Shown here: piece after piece, positions 1 to 11,366 of the stretch
Layout of the letters: every line of letters begins with the position of its first letter
Numbering within the stretch: the stretch's first letter is position 1
DNA from: Ehrlichia muris AS145
GTDB taxonomy: Bacteria; Pseudomonadota; Alphaproteobacteria; Rickettsiales; Anaplasmataceae
Length of the DNA: 64,000 bases
Direction of reading: 5' to 3'
NCBI RefSeq assembly: GCF_000508225.1
Contig: NC_023063.1
Span: forward strand, 620,001 to 684,000
The notes under the pieces: generated by a model
The model's database searches: none
The model's input: only the letters and a program-made list of their open reading frames with translations
What the model was told of the DNA's origin: nothing
Made by a program: the position numbers and the translations under genes

Positions 1-1068
1 TGCAGTTTTAGTTCCCATAAATATCATCATAATGATCACAACTAGTAAAACTGACATTAAAATAGAATTTTGTAATTCATTTAAAATGTCCGATATTTCT
101 CCTGACTCATCTTGAAGATAAATAACTGATAAGTTGTTTGGCAACACATCTCCTAAGTTACTTATAAGTTCTTTTACTTGAGATATAGTTTCAATAATAT
201 TCTTACCTGTTTGTTTCGATACCTCTAATACTAAACATGGATGATTGTTTACTCGAACAAATTCTTTGTTGTTTTGATAAACTGGTCTTATAGTAGCAAT
301 ATTCCCTAGAGTGATAACAGAATATCCGTCAGTTTTTATTGGTATATTCATTATATCTTGCATATTTTTTAGAATACTTGGTAAATGTAATGTATACTTA
401 CCCACCATAGAATCCAAATTTCCAGCATTTACAAATTGATTGTTATTTAATACAGCCATTACTACATCTTGTACTTGTAAGTTATAACTATTAATAACAT
501 CAGGAGAAATATTTATCTCAACAACATCTTTACCATTTCCAATAATTTTTACACTTTCTACATTAGGTAAATTTTCCAATCTAGATTGTAAATTACTTGC
601 AATTTTAGATAACGTTCTATTAGGCAAATCACCAATCAAAGCTATACTTAATACTGGAAATAAACTGAAATTTTCTTCACTTATTATAGGAAAAGTTGCC
701 TCTTGAGGCAATTTAGCACGTATTATATCTATTTTTGATCTTACATTTTCCAAAGCTTCTTTATAGTTAAATCCTACATTAAATTCCAATATTACATTTG
801 CATAGCCGTTTTTAGCGATTGAGATAATCCTATTAACACCTTTAATAGACTTTATTTCTCGTTCAATAGGATATACTAAAAATTTTTCTACATCTTCAGA
901 TGACATTCCTTGTAAACTAGTATGAATAGACAAAATAGGTTTTTTTATTTCAGGATTTTTTTCTTTAGGAATATCAAAATAAGAATAAGAACCAAATATC
1001 AATATAATCACTAATAGAAATATTGATACTCTATTCCTTTGTAAGAATATTTCAGCAATCTTTCTCAT
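1..1068 (-). CDS. RND-family efflux transporter, N-terminal part (cut by window edge)
   Basis: This is the N-terminal 356 residues of an AcrB/MexB-type resistance-nodulation-division inner membrane pump, which exports small molecules using the proton gradient. The translation starts MRKIAEIFLQRNRVSIFLLV, with the first membrane helix at about residues 12-30, followed by the periplasmic porter domain (motifs such as SLQGMSSEDVE and LPNVESVKI). It ends inside the second helix (about 336-356), where hydrophobic sequence resumes. The start is the ATG at 1066-1068. The remaining two thirds lie beyond base 1. No membrane fusion gene is adjacent; a candidate partner is at 54454-55530. The substrate cannot be told from the sequence. 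The family call is firm. Confidence 0.9.
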   Translation of the reverse strand, partial: MRKIAEIFLQRNRVSIFLLVIILIFGSYSYFDIPKEKNPEIKKPILSIHTSLQGMSSEDVEKFLVYPIEREIKSIKGVNRIISIAKNGYANVILEFNVGFNYKEALENVRSKIDIIRAKLPQEATFPIISEENFSLFPVLSIALIGDLPNRTLSKIASNLQSRLENLPNVESVKIIGNGKDVVEINISPDVINSYNLQVQDVVMAVLNNNQFVNAGNLDSMVGKYTLHLPSILKNMQDIMNIPIKTDGYSVITLGNIATIRPVYQNNKEFVRVNNHPCLVLEVSKQTGKNIIETISQVKELISNLGDVLPNNLSVIYLQDESGEISDILNELQNSILMSVLLVVIIMMIFMGTKTA

Positions 1069-1142
1069 TACTTAAGCCGCTATAAATTAATTAGCTCACA
1101 ATACCATTACATATAAACAACATTTCTATAAGTAGCAAAACA

Positions 1143-1892
1143 TTATTTATTACGCTCAATATACTTACAAGCTAATATTGATGCTTCATATAATAATAAC
1201 ATTGGTATCGCTAATCCTATTTGGCTTAATACATCAGGTGGTGTTAGTATAGCAGCAAGAATAAAAATAACTACAATTGCAACTCTTCGTTTTCGTGCTA
1301 AACTTTTTGCAGATACTATACCAATCCTGGACATTAATGTTAAAAATATAGGAATTTGAAATGCCACACCAAATGCAAACATTAGTTGTAAGACCAAATC
1401 TAGATATTCGCTTACTGATGGCATAAATTCTATTGGCACACCCATTGAAGCATCTCTGTTTTCAAACGCAATAAAAAATTTCCAAGCTAAAGGGAATATA
1501 TAATAATATACCATTGCAGCTCCAAGAATAAAAAGTACTGGAGTTGATATCAAGTAGGGTAACAATACTAATTTTTCTTTCTTGTATAACCCTGGAGCTA
1601 AAAACATATAAAATTGCCACGCAAAAACAGGAAAAGAACATAACAAAGCAGCCATAGTAGCAACTTTTAAATATACAAAGAAAGCTTCTGTTAAATCAGT
1701 GTATATTAAAGAAAACTCAGGATTAGTACCTTCTAAATCTATTAGAGGAATTAATAAAAAGTTATATATTCTTTCGGAAAAGAAATAACATATACCAAAC
1801 ATGATACAAAAAAATATAAAACTAAAAAATATTCTATATCTCAATTCCTCAAAATGCTTAAAAAAGAACATTTCACCAGTTGTAGATTCCAT
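1143..1892 (-). CDS. tatC: Sec-independent (twin-arginine) translocase subunit TatC
   Basis: TatC is the inner-membrane receptor of the Tat pathway; it binds twin-arginine signals and exports folded proteins. The 249-residue product has the family's usual length, about six membrane helices, and the N-terminal KHFEELRYR motif that corresponds to the conserved H-L-x-E-L-R of TatC. Further family landmarks are FYMFLAPGLYKKEK at about 92-105 and the LTPPDVLSQ motif near residue 217. No tatA or tatB is nearby. A likely client in this window is the Rieske protein PetA, which has an RRDFL signal. The gene is followed closely by the RND pump gene and preceded by ispG, all on the same strand. Confidence 0.95.
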   Translation of the reverse strand: MESTTGEMFFFKHFEELRYRIFFSFIFFCIMFGICYFFSERIYNFLLIPLIDLEGTNPEFSLIYTDLTEAFFVYLKVATMAALLCSFPVFAWQFYMFLAPGLYKKEKLVLLPYLISTPVLFILGAAMVYYYIFPLAWKFFIAFENRDASMGVPIEFMPSVSEYLDLVLQLMFAFGVAFQIPIFLTLMSRIGIVSAKSLARKRRVAIVVIFILAAILTPPDVLSQIGLAIPMLLLYEASILACKYIERNK

Positions 1893-1912
1893 TAGATAGA
1901 TTACCTTTCTTA

Positions 1913-3181
1913 CTATTGATAATATACATTAACATAATTCTCAATTATTGATGTAAATTGCTCAAAAATATTATCACCTTCTAAGGTACATAATTTTTCT
2001 CCATTTTGATACACTGCAGCTACAGGTCTTTCACCATAGCCAGGAAGGCTAATGCCTACATTTGCATGTTTACTTTCACCAGGACCATTCACTATACAAC
2101 CCATAACTGCTACAACCATATTTTCGGATCCAGGATTAGTATTTTTCCATACTAGCATACGCTCTGCAATATAATCATTTACATCTTTAGCTAACTGATG
2201 AAAATATTTAGGGTTAGTTCTATTACAACCTGGACATGAAGTTACCTGTGCAGTAAAACTCCTTAACCCTATACTTTGCAAAATTTCTTGACATAACTTA
2301 ACTTCAGTACTTCTTGGTTCTCCTGGCTGCTGAGTTAGAGAAACACGTATAGTATTACCTATTCCATTTAGTAATAGGTAAGATATTCCTGCAGCACTAC
2401 TAACCATTCCTTTTGTACCAGAGCCTGCTTCTGTTAACCCCAAATGTAATGGATAATCACATACATTTGACAACACTGTATAAACAGGAATTAAATCTTG
2501 TATTTTACTCGTTTTACAAGATATAACTATTTTATTTTTAGATAAACCAATTTCTTCTGCACGTTTAGCACTTGTTATAGCAGAAATTACTAATGCCTTC
2601 TGTAAAATCACATAATCTGGTTTAGGGTTACTAAGCAATGCATTATCATTCATTAATTTTGAAGCTAAATATTTATCTAAACTTCCCCAATTTACACCTA
2701 TTCTAATAGGGATATCATACTTTATTGCAAATTCGATAATATCTTCAAAATTCTTATCTCGCTTATTCCCAAATCCAACATTTCCTGGATTAATACGTAT
2801 TTTCCCTAAAGCAGCTGCACATTCCGGATATTTTCTTACTAACCTAGCAATTTCATACTGCCCACATCCTATTATCATTTTAGCATTAAATCCATGATCT
2901 ACTAACACATCCCTCATATAAGGAATATTTTTCATAGCTTGTTCTGAATTAACTGCAACTCTTACCAACTCAGATCCAGCTTGTGCCAATTCTAAAATCT
3001 CATGTGCATCTTTACTTACATCCCCAGATCCACCCAATGCCATGGATTGCACTACTATAGGGTTATTACCACCAATTATAACATCACCAACTTTTACTTC
3101 ATAAGTTACTTTACTTTTCTTTAGAATACAGTCAAACAACCCCTCTTCATTTAAAATTCTATCCACAACATCACACTGCAT
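1913..3181 (-). CDS. ispG: 4-hydroxy-3-methylbut-2-en-1-yl diphosphate synthase (GcpE/IspG)
   Basis: IspG is the [4Fe-4S] enzyme that converts MEcPP to HMBPP in the MEP isoprenoid pathway. The N-terminal TIM-barrel domain begins at [10 protein letters not shown] and contains [11 protein letters not shown]. The C-terminal cluster domain has [10 protein letters not shown] and [10 protein letters not shown], which supply the three cysteine ligands and the glutamate. I start at the ATG at 3179-3181 (422 residues); an upstream in-frame TTG at 3211 would add ten residues and is less likely. It lies 20 bases upstream of tatC. dxr and ispH, two other steps of the same pathway, are also in this window. 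Confidence 0.95.
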   Translation of the reverse strand: MQCDVVDRILNEEGLFDCILKKSKVTYEVKVGDVIIGGNNPIVVQSMALGGSGDVSKDAHEILELAQAGSELVRVAVNSEQAMKNIPYMRDVLVDHGFNAKMIIGCGQYEIARLVRKYPECAAALGKIRINPGNVGFGNKRDKNFEDIIEFAIKYDIPIRIGVNWGSLDKYLASKLMNDNALLSNPKPDYVILQKALVISAITSAKRAEEIGLSKNKIVISCKTSKIQDLIPVYTVLSNVCDYPLHLGLTEAGSGTKGMVSSAAGISYLLLNGIGNTIRVSLTQQPGEPRSTEVKLCQEILQSIGLRSFTAQVTSCPGCNRTNPKYFHQLAKDVNDYIAERMLVWKNTNPGSENMVVAVMGCIVNGPGESKHANVGISLPGYGERPVAAVYQNGEKLCTLEGDNIFEQFTSIIENYVNVYYQ

Positions 3182-3288
3182 ACTACAATACAATTTTACA
3201 CATAAAATCAAAATTATACATAGCTAAATCAATAAATCTACTATAATTTCTCTAAATTTACGCTCTACTCTTCATAGTATGCCATACC

Positions 3289-5040
3289 TTAATCATCATA
3301 ATAATAAGTAATACTATAGTCTTCATCATATTCTTTCATCTCTTTAATACCTTGTAATAACATGTAATCTTTCTCTTCTTCAGACATTACAACCACTTGT
3401 TCGCCATTATTACCGTTATTACTGATATCAATTTGACCATTGTGTCCAGACATTCCAACGTTATCTTTTACAGCATTATCTTGCTCTTTTGTAGAATTAT
3501 CTTGATCATTTTTATTTTCTGCTTCTTGTAATTCTTCTGTAGTATCATTTTGATCTTTATTTTGCTCTTTTAAAAATGACAAAAAGTGTACAGCTTTATA
3601 ATTATTTTTTTGTTCACTCACTTCAGAAACTGGATTAGCAGGTTCTACGTCATGCTTAGATTGAGATAGCACAGGTTCTTCATCACTATCAATATTATCT
3701 TTATGATTTTCTGAATCACCACTGGAATTTTTGTCTTTATTATTTTCTATTTTTGTAAATTTTAACAATGAACGAAATCCTTTGTCTTTTTTATCAACCT
3801 GATTGTCACTATTATCACTCAAGTTAGGTGTATCATCTGTACTCCCAGTTATTAGAGGTTTAACTTCATTTTTAACATCTTGTAATTTAGTCTTATCTTC
3901 AGCTTTAGCTACTGGAGGTTCATTTTTAACATCTTGTAATTTAATCTTATCTTCAACTTTAGCTACTGGAGGTTCATTTTTGACATCTTGTAATTTAGTA
4001 TTATCTTCAGCTTTAGCTACTGGAGGTTCATTTTTGACATCTTGTAATTTAGTCTTATCTTCAGCTTTAGCTACTGGAGGTTCATTTTTGACATCTTGTA
4101 ATTTAATCTTATCTTCAACTTTAGCTACTGGAGGTTCATTTTTGACATCTTGTAATTTAGTCTTATCTTCAGCTTTAGCTACTGGAGGTTCATTTTTGAC
4201 ATCTTGTAATTTAATCTTATCTTCAGCTTTAGCTACTGGAGGTTCATTTTTGACATCTTGTAATTTAGTCTTATCTTCAGCTTTAGCTACTGGAGGTTCA
4301 TTTTTGACATCTTGCAATTTAATCTTATCTTCAGCTTTAGCTACTGGAGGTTCATTTTTGACATCTTGCAATTTAATCTTATCTTCAGCTTTAGCTACTG
4401 GAGGTTCATTTTTGACATCTTGCAATTTAATCTTATCTTCAGCTTTAGCTACTGGAGGTTCATTTTTAACATCTTGTAATTTAGTCTTATCTTCAGCTTT
4501 AGCTACTGGAGGTTCATTTTTAACATCTTGTAATTTAGTCTTATCTTTAGCTTTAGCTACTGGAGGTTTATTTTTAACATCTTGTAATTTAGTCTTATCT
4601 TTAGCTTTAGCTACTGGAACTTCATTTTTATCCTTTACATCTTGAACATGTATACCATCATCATCTTCTATAGGATCAATAAATTTAGCACCTGCTACAT
4701 CAATCAAATTGATTCCATTATCATCTATCATAGAATCATGACCATCTTCTTTCAAAAAAGCCTCATATTCTTTATCCTTTACCTGCACTTTAGGTTTTAC
4801 TTTGCGTCTTGTATTAACACTCTTACTATTTTTATCAACACCAGAGTTCAATGCATCCCTATGTTCTTTATAAATTGAGTAATCACGAGCAAATTCCACA
4901 TTACTATCAAAAGCTTCACCATCAGGATTATAAATCGGAGAATATTTCCTACTAAACTGATACCTACTCTTATTTGAGCATGAAACAACAAAAGAGAAAA
5001 TTAATACCAATAATATATTCAAGATATTACGTCTAAACAT
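3289..5040 (-). CDS. Putative lipoprotein with fourteen 18-residue tandem repeats
   Basis: The 583-residue product is not one whose function I recognise. It opens with a lipoprotein signal peptide whose lipobox is FVVSC, with the lipidated cysteine at residue 21, so it is probably membrane-anchored outside the cytoplasm. A charged linker follows (about 22-140), then fourteen near-perfect 18-residue repeats with consensus PPVAKAEDKTKLQDVKNE (about 141-392), then an acidic, Asn/Asp/Lys-rich tail ending in EDYSITYYYDD. There are no enzyme motifs. Acidic tandem-repeat proteins are a known class of immunodominant, host-interacting proteins in Ehrlichia (TRP proteins), but those lack a lipobox, so the resemblance is of type and not clear homology. 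Repeat number is expected to vary between strains. Confidence 0.8.
   Translation of the reverse strand: MFRRNILNILLVLIFSFVVSCSNKSRYQFSRKYSPIYNPDGEAFDSNVEFARDYSIYKEHRDALNSGVDKNSKSVNTRRKVKPKVQVKDKEYEAFLKEDGHDSMIDDNGINLIDVAGAKFIDPIEDDDGIHVQDVKDKNEVPVAKAKDKTKLQDVKNKPPVAKAKDKTKLQDVKNEPPVAKAEDKTKLQDVKNEPPVAKAEDKIKLQDVKNEPPVAKAEDKIKLQDVKNEPPVAKAEDKIKLQDVKNEPPVAKAEDKTKLQDVKNEPPVAKAEDKIKLQDVKNEPPVAKAEDKTKLQDVKNEPPVAKVEDKIKLQDVKNEPPVAKAEDKTKLQDVKNEPPVAKAEDNTKLQDVKNEPPVAKVEDKIKLQDVKNEPPVAKAEDKTKLQDVKNEVKPLITGSTDDTPNLSDNSDNQVDKKDKGFRSLLKFTKIENNKDKNSSGDSENHKDNIDSDEEPVLSQSKHDVEPANPVSEVSEQKNNYKAVHFLSFLKEQNKDQNDTTEELQEAENKNDQDNSTKEQDNAVKDNVGMSGHNGQIDISNNGNNGEQVVVMSEEEKDYMLLQGIKEMKEYDEDYSITYYYDD
3865..4620 (-). 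repeat. Tandem array, 14 copies of a 54-bp unit inside the lipoprotein gene
   Basis: Fourteen in-frame 54-base units encode 18 residues each. Residue variation is limited to Lys/Glu and Ala/Val in the VAK(A)(E)D part, Thr/Ile/Asn/Lys in the DKTK part, and edge residues. Silent differences run in blocks: the Val codon is GTT in the first three and last two copies and GTC in between, and one run of three copies (about 4297-4458) has CAA→TGC-side spelling (ttgcaa on the plus strand) where the others have ttgtaa. This block pattern points to stepwise duplication of groups of units. A weaker QDVKDKNE sequence just N-terminal may be a decayed unit. Confidence 0.95.
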
Positions 5041-5301
5041 CTAACACCTACAAGACACATCTTCATTTTAAAATATTTATACCAAATACACTATGTTAAG
5101 TAAACGCATTATTTAATAAAATTAAATCAATATATCATTATTTAAAGAAAATTAACTTTTAATAATTAACATTCCTCTCTTTTTATTAATTACTATTAAG
5201 CATTAACGACATTATTTATACAAATTAGCAAAAATACAAATATATCACAAAAATGGATTCGCAATGTATTATTAAATATATTAAACAAATAATTTAATAT
5301 A

Positions 5302-6465
5302 TTAACATAATTTATCAACAATATTACTTGCTACTCTTCTACTTACTGCATCACAATCAAGAATATTTGATAGAGAATTAATACGACCGTAATCAAGTAA
5401 GTTTAATGTTTCATAGACTACACTTATAATATCAAGAAATCCTATTTTCTTATTTAAGAAAGCATCAACAGCAACTTCATTTGCAGCATTTAAAATAATG
5501 CTATTAGCATGAACATTAGATGTTTTTAATACCTCAAATCCTAATTTTATACCAGGAAACTTATAAACATCAGGTTTTATAAAAGTCAACTGATTACATA
5601 ATGCTAAATTCAGTTTTCTACATAAAACAGCTGACCTATCTGGCCAAGATAACGTATACATAATTGGAATTTTCATATCTGGTACAGACATAACAGCAAC
5701 AGATGTACCATCTATATAAGACACTATCCCATGCACTATAGATTCAGGATGTATAATTATATCTAATTTTTCAGCTTTTACTGAAAAAAAATAATAAGCT
5801 TCTATAACTTCAAGAGATTTATTGATCATAGTTGCACTATCAACAGATATTTTTTTTCCCATCTTCCAAATGGGATGCTTCACTGTATCTTGAATTGTCA
5901 CGTTTTTCATTTGATTATAATCCATTGATAACAATGGACCACCAGATGCAGTTAAGGTAATTTTTTCCAAATCTTTTTTATCATTATTAGAAAACATCTG
6001 ATGTATAGCATTGTGTTCTGAATCTACAGGAATAATATTAACATCCTTTTCTTTAGCTAAACTAAGTAATAACGTCCCACCACAAACTATACTTTCTTTA
6101 TTTGCTAATGCAATAACTTTAACATTTGAATTAATTAAATAAGTCATCGGTATAAGTGCCGCCACTCCTACAATAGCCATCATTGCATAATCTACATTTA
6201 AAGATGTAGCCATAACCATCCCAGAATCGCCAGCACTAACTTTAATATTAGTACCAACCAATAAATCTTTTAGTTCTTGATACAAATCAACATCAGAAAT
6301 AACAACTCTTTCTGCACCAACTAACTTAGCCTGGTATGCTAATAAATGAATATTCGATTTTGCAACCAATACTTTTACTTGATATTTATCGAGATCAGCA
6401 AATATTATATCAATAATCATTTGACCAATAGCACCAGTTGAGCCAAATATTGAAATTGTTTTCAC
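5302..6465 (-). CDS. dxr: 1-deoxy-D-xylulose 5-phosphate reductoisomerase
   Basis: Dxr catalyses the NADPH-dependent conversion of DXP to MEP, the first committed step of the MEP pathway. The 387-residue product has the usual length. It shows the N-terminal nucleotide-binding loop GSTGAIGQ, the LANKES motif at about 121-126, the metal and substrate region [10 protein letters not shown], and TASGGPLLS. The start is GTG at 6463-6465; translation from it gives [11 protein letters not shown], the usual family N-terminus. The gene sits just downstream of nuoN on the same strand with a 52-base gap. Confidence 0.95.
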   Translation of the reverse strand: MKTISIFGSTGAIGQMIIDIIFADLDKYQVKVLVAKSNIHLLAYQAKLVGAERVVISDVDLYQELKDLLVGTNIKVSAGDSGMVMATSLNVDYAMMAIVGVAALIPMTYLINSNVKVIALANKESIVCGGTLLLSLAKEKDVNIIPVDSEHNAIHQMFSNNDKKDLEKITLTASGGPLLSMDYNQMKNVTIQDTVKHPIWKMGKKISVDSATMINKSLEVIEAYYFFSVKAEKLDIIIHPESIVHGIVSYIDGTSVAVMSVPDMKIPIMYTLSWPDRSAVLCRKLNLALCNQLTFIKPDVYKFPGIKLGFEVLKTSNVHANSIILNAANEVAVDAFLNKKIGFLDIISVVYETLNLLDYGRINSLSNILDCDAVSRRVASNIVDKLC

Positions 6466-6517
6466 ACGTTTTAATATTGAATAAACTCAGTATATTATAT
6501 ATCGAATATTCAGATTA

Positions 6518-7942
6518 TTATCCATTAAAAAAATTAAAATGTAGAAAATAACCTATAACACGCCTTACATCACCAACAAATACAAAAAATATAAAATATA
6601 TTAATACTGTAAACAATAGGACAGCAGATAATTTCTTATTCATTACTAATATACTACAAGAAGTATCATTTAAATCAAAATACATTACCTTAATAATTCG
6701 CAAGTAGTAATAACATGAAATAACACTTACAAGAGCAAAAATTATTGCAATTTTTATAAAACCATTTTCTATTAAACTTGATAATATATCATACTTAGGA
6801 AAAAATCCAGCTAAAGGTGGTATTCCAGCCATAGATAACATAGTTACAGCAATACAAAATGCTATTACTGGAGAGTTAGTATGTAACCCTCTTAAATTCA
6901 ATACATTACAATTATCATCACGATACTGTATCAAAACAGAAAAAAGCCCTATATTCATAATAACATATAACAATAAATACATTATTACAGCTGTATTACT
7001 AGCCAAAGTATTCATTGCTAATGCAATTAACATATACCCCATATGTCCAATAGCAGCATATGAAAATAATCTTTTTAAATTACTTTGCCTCATTGCCCCA
7101 AATGCTGAAACAAATATAGATAATACGGATACACATATCACTATATGTTGCCAATCTTTAGATAAAGCAGGTAATACTTCATTTAATATTCTAATCAATA
7201 ATAGTATAAATGTACTTTTTGGTACTATAGAAAAAAACGCTGTCATAACAGTCGAAGTACCCTGATAAACATCAGGAACCCACATATGAAATGGAGCCAC
7301 TGATAATTTAAAAAATATACCAATTAAAATAAACACCATACCTAAAATAGAACCTAAAGGTATATTCTGACCATGAGAAAAGAAATTGTATAATTCATAA
7401 AAACCCACTTCTGTTGTATAACCATATAACATAGAAATTCCATACAGCATTATACAAGAAGACAGTGCACTTAATACAAAATATTTTACACCTGATTCAG
7501 AAGACCTAATTGCACTTTTATCAAAACATGTTAATGCATATAAAGTTATACTTTGTATTTCAAATGATAAATAAAAAGAAAGTAGATTATTTGCAGAAAT
7601 CAAAGTGATTAAACCAAAAACTGCAAGTAAAATCATTATTGAAAATTCATAACAATACTCCCTACCAGATGCTAACATCATAAATAGAACACTACTGCTA
7701 GAAAATAAAATCACAATTTTTGCAATAGAAATATACAAATCAGACTTTAACAGTCCATCAAAAATTAGCCGTGGTTCAATCTCTAAATTAATTAAAACAA
7801 CACCAATAGTTATCAGTGAAGTAATCAATGACAAAACATGTATAACTCTTTTATTCAGTACAATCCCTAATAATAAGAAGATCAAAGATGAACTAACTAA
7901 AAAAATTTCCGGTATTATATAAACAAAATTATTCCAATACAT
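6518..7942 (-). CDS. nuoN: NADH-quinone oxidoreductase subunit N
   Basis: NuoN is one of three antiporter-like membrane subunits of respiratory complex I, in the inner membrane. The 474-residue product is almost entirely transmembrane. Family landmarks are the [10 protein letters not shown] helix around 150, the [18 protein letters not shown] motif at about 212-229, and [12 protein letters not shown] chose the ATG at 7940-7942 (MYWNNFVYI); a TTG at 7957 would add five residues. It follows nuoM closely and closes the nuoJKLMN run. Confidence 0.95.
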   Translation of the reverse strand: MYWNNFVYIIPEIFLVSSSLIFLLLGIVLNKRVIHVLSLITSLITIGVVLINLEIEPRLIFDGLLKSDLYISIAKIVILFSSSSVLFMMLASGREYCYEFSIMILLAVFGLITLISANNLLSFYLSFEIQSITLYALTCFDKSAIRSSESGVKYFVLSALSSCIMLYGISMLYGYTTEVGFYELYNFFSHGQNIPLGSILGMVFILIGIFFKLSVAPFHMWVPDVYQGTSTVMTAFFSIVPKSTFILLLIRILNEVLPALSKDWQHIVICVSVLSIFVSAFGAMRQSNLKRLFSYAAIGHMGYMLIALAMNTLASNTAVIMYLLLYVIMNIGLFSVLIQYRDDNCNVLNLRGLHTNSPVIAFCIAVTMLSMAGIPPLAGFFPKYDILSSLIENGFIKIAIIFALVSVISCYYYLRIIKVMYFDLNDTSCSILVMNKKLSAVLLFTVLIYFIFFVFVGDVRRVIGYFLHFNFFNG

Positions 7943-7963
7943 AATAAACAATCTCAAATGCTA

Positions 7964-9415
7964 CTAAAGTATAAAGTTTCTTAAAGACAACTGCTCTATG
8001 AATGGAGTTAAGCATTTTAATAAGATATAATAAGGATACAATCCAAATAATAATATAAAAGCAACTAACACTATTAAAATAAATAACTCATCCTTATTAA
8101 GATTACAATCAATTAAATCACAATTTGGTACACCCCAGATTACTCTCTTACACAAGAACAACATATATAAAGCACCTAATACAACTCCAACAGCAATAAA
8201 AACTGAAAATAATTTAGAGTAATGAAAAATCCCTAATATAGATAAAAACTCTCCTATAAAACCTGAAGTACCAGGTAAAGCAATCGAAGCCATTGCAAAA
8301 AATATAAATATAACAGAAAATTTAGGCATTGTTTTTGCTAACCCCCCATATCTTGCTATTTCCAAAGTATGAGTACGATTATAAAGTATACCAACACAAA
8401 TAAACAAAGCTGCAGATATTAATCCATGGCTAATCATCTGAAATACAGCTCCTGATATCCCATATTTATTAAAAGAAAATATTCCAGCAGTAACAAACCC
8501 CATATGAGCTATCGAAGAATATGCTATTAACTTTTTAATATTAGTTTGGACAAAAGATATCAATGAAGCATAAATTACAGCTATAATACTTAATATTATT
8601 ACAAAATTTGAAAAATATACACTAGCTTCTGGTAACATAGGGAGAGAAAATCTTAGTAATGCATATGTACCAACTTTAATTAGAATACCAGCCAATAAAA
8701 CAGATCCTACTGTAGGTGCTTGAACGTGAGCATCAGGTAACCAAGTATGAAAAGGTATAATAGGTATTTTTATTGCAAATGAAATAAAAAATGCAACCCA
8801 TACCCATTTCTGTGCTGTCAGACTTAAATAATTTGATAAAATATAAGTTAACTGCCCTATATCACTTACTTTACCAGAAAAGAAATATATATACAGTATT
8901 GCTATTAAGAATAATAAAGAACCAAGTAAAGTATATAAAAATAATTTAAATGTAGCATATACTCTGTCTTCATGTCCCCACATTCCTATAATAAAAAACA
9001 TTGGAATTAGAACAGATTCAAAAAATATATAAAACATTACTATATCAAGTGAAGCAAATACTCCTATAGTTAATCCCTCTAGTAACAATAATAAAGCAAG
9101 AAACATACGCAAATTTCTTAACTGCGTATTACATAAAGTGAAGATAATAGATAATAAAAATAAAAAAGTCGTCAATAATAGAAGCAGCAAAGACAACCCA
9201 TCTATACCTAATACAAAACCTGGAGCTAGATTATGTATAAATTGAAAACCCTTATACAAATAATCAAATTTTACAGCTACAATAACATTTATAAAGAATG
9301 CAGTTACAGCACATAACAAAGAAGTTATCTTTGCAACTACTAAATTCGCCTTAAAATTACTAATTGCTAATAAGCATGACCCTAATATTGGCAATAAAAT
9401 CATCAAAAATAGCAT
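7964..9415 (-). CDS. nuoM: NADH-quinone oxidoreductase subunit M
   Basis: NuoM is a proton-pumping, antiporter-like subunit of complex I. The 483-residue product has about 14 predicted helices. Conserved features are the FYIFFESVLIPMF helix with the key glutamate near residue 133, the KIPIIPFHTWLPDAHVQAPT motif at about 215-234 that contains the conserved lysine and histidine, and YSSIAHMGFV. It starts five bases after the nuoL stop region, consistent with one transcript. Confidence 0.96.
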   Translation of the reverse strand: MLFLMILLPILGSCLLAISNFKANLVVAKITSLLCAVTAFFINVIVAVKFDYLYKGFQFIHNLAPGFVLGIDGLSLLLLLLTTFLFLLSIIFTLCNTQLRNLRMFLALLLLLEGLTIGVFASLDIVMFYIFFESVLIPMFFIIGMWGHEDRVYATFKLFLYTLLGSLLFLIAILYIYFFSGKVSDIGQLTYILSNYLSLTAQKWVWVAFFISFAIKIPIIPFHTWLPDAHVQAPTVGSVLLAGILIKVGTYALLRFSLPMLPEASVYFSNFVIILSIIAVIYASLISFVQTNIKKLIAYSSIAHMGFVTAGIFSFNKYGISGAVFQMISHGLISAALFICVGILYNRTHTLEIARYGGLAKTMPKFSVIFIFFAMASIALPGTSGFIGEFLSILGIFHYSKLFSVFIAVGVVLGALYMLFLCKRVIWGVPNCDLIDCNLNKDELFILIVLVAFILLFGLYPYYILLKCLTPFIEQLSLRNFIL

Positions 9416-9419
9416 TACT

Positions 9420-11284
9420 TTAAAATCTTATATTATTATAAATTAACCACATGATAATACTTATCAAACCTAATAGCATAATAAATGCATAATCGAAAAC
9501 AAAACCAGTTTGTATCTTAACGCTACCCTTTGAGCAAGAATTCACTATTTTAGTAATACCACCTAACCCAAAATAATCAATAATTTTTTTATCAATTACT
9601 CTAGAAAAGAAATTAGCTATAAACTTAATAGGTATTATAAATACAAGATTATACAACTCATCAAAATACCACTTATTATATAGAAATTTAAATAACCGGT
9701 TAAAATGCAAATTACTAGAATAATTGCAAAAATATTTTAAGTAAGCACATACTATTCCAAGTATACTTAGAAATAATGGTAACATTTTTACAAATAACCC
9801 AACTTCTACATGTTCATGTATTTGTATACTACCCTTCCAAAATGCAGCATCATTAATTAATAATAAATTTTGTCCCCACATACCAGAAAATATAGAACCT
9901 ATAGCCAACACTAATAGAGGCAAAAGCATAATCTTTCCTGACTCATGTATTGGACCATTTCTTGAGTTGATTCCATGAAAAACTAATATAATCAATCTCC
10001 AAGAATAAAAAGCTGTTAGAAATGCAACTAAATTACATATTATAAAGGCAATTGTACTAGTGTGATAGCTACTTTCAATAATCAAATCTTTTGAATAAAA
10101 ACCAGCAAAAGGGAAAATACCTGCTAATGCTAAGGATCCTATCCAAGTCAACACATATGTAAATGGTAACTGACGCCAAGAAATACATATTTTATGAATG
10201 TCTTGTTCATGTGTAGCATGTATTATATTACCAGCACATAAAAACAACAGTGCTTTGAAAAAAGCATGAGTCATCAAATGAAATACAGCAACACTATATG
10301 CTGATAACCCACATGCAATAAACATATATCCTAACTGACTACAAGTAGAATATGCTATTATCTTCTTTATATCACTCTGTACAATAGCAACAGTCGCAGC
10401 AAATAAACAGGTACATGTGCCAATAATCAAGACAACATTGCGTGCCATTACTGACAATTCAAACAATGGAGAACATCTAACAACAAGAAATACTCCTGCT
10501 GTTACCATAGTTGCAGCATGAATTAATGCTGAAGCAGGAGTAGGACCTTCCATTGCATCAGGCAACCATGTATGTAAACCAATTTGTGCAGACTTACCCA
10601 TACATCCAATAAAAAGTAACAAGCATATCACATCTAAATAAGGTATCGGATAACCAAAAAAATTAATTGCACCTTCAACATATATTGAATCAAGCATGTT
10701 AAACACTTTACTGAATTCTAAAGATCCAAATACCCAAAATACGGCTATAATTCCTAATATAAAAAAAAATCCCCTATTCTATTCATAATAAATGCTTTTA
10801 TTGCTGCTTTAGTAGCTGAAGCTTTATCAAACCAAAAACCAATTAACAAATAAGAACATAATCCGACACCTTCCCAACCAAAAAAAAGTTGAACAAAATT
10901 ATCACTTGTTACTAAAATTAACATAAAGAATGTAAATAATGATATATAAGATAAAAATCTAGATACACCTATATCGTGAGACATATAACCTATCGAATAA
11001 AGATGCACCACCGCTGACACTGTATTAACTATTATCAGCATAATCATGCTTAATGAATCTATATACAATGACCAGTTAATTTTTAACTTATATAATTCAA
11101 TCCACGGAAATAAAGTAATAACATAACTATCTTTAAAATCAAAAAATAAGTACCACGATAACAATGATGCACAAACCACCAAAGAAGTGGTAACTAACTG
11201 AGAAATTAACCTATTATTTATCATATTACCAAAAATAGAACCTATTAAAGGCAAAAGAACACATAATAGCTCAACCTTAATCAT
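9420..11284 (-). CDS. nuoL: NADH-quinone oxidoreductase subunit L, interrupted by a frameshift
   Basis: NuoL is the distal proton-pumping subunit of complex I. The gene reads in two pieces. Bases 11284-10754 encode 176 residues ending NRIGDFFLY and a stop; the rest, through 9420, continues in another frame. On the coding strand the break falls at a run of nine T (plus-strand A at 10761-10769). One extra T would give GDFFFILGIIAVFWVF and join the halves into a 621-residue protein, the normal NuoL length. The second half has the expected HTWLPDAMEGPTPASALIHA motif and a C-terminal amphipathic-helix region. No other damage is visible. It may be a sequencing error, a recent mutation, or a site read through by polymerase slippage. 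Confidence 0.9.
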
Positions 11285-11366
11285 AAACCTGATCCTTAAT
11301 TAATTGACCACAAATCAATTAAAATAACTAATTATAATTAGTCAATAAATACTATAAAAACCTTCT

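Noticed and set aside
3865..4620. Regular repeats suggesting a CRISPR array
   Set aside because: The units are contiguous, in frame and 54 bases long with no unique spacers; no cas genes are present.
3803..4645. 280-codon open frame on the plus strand, opposite the repeat lipoprotein, with Ser/Leu-rich repeats
   Set aside because: It exists only because the 54-base repeat has an open frame on both strands. The minus-strand product has a signal peptide and start context; the plus-strand one does not.
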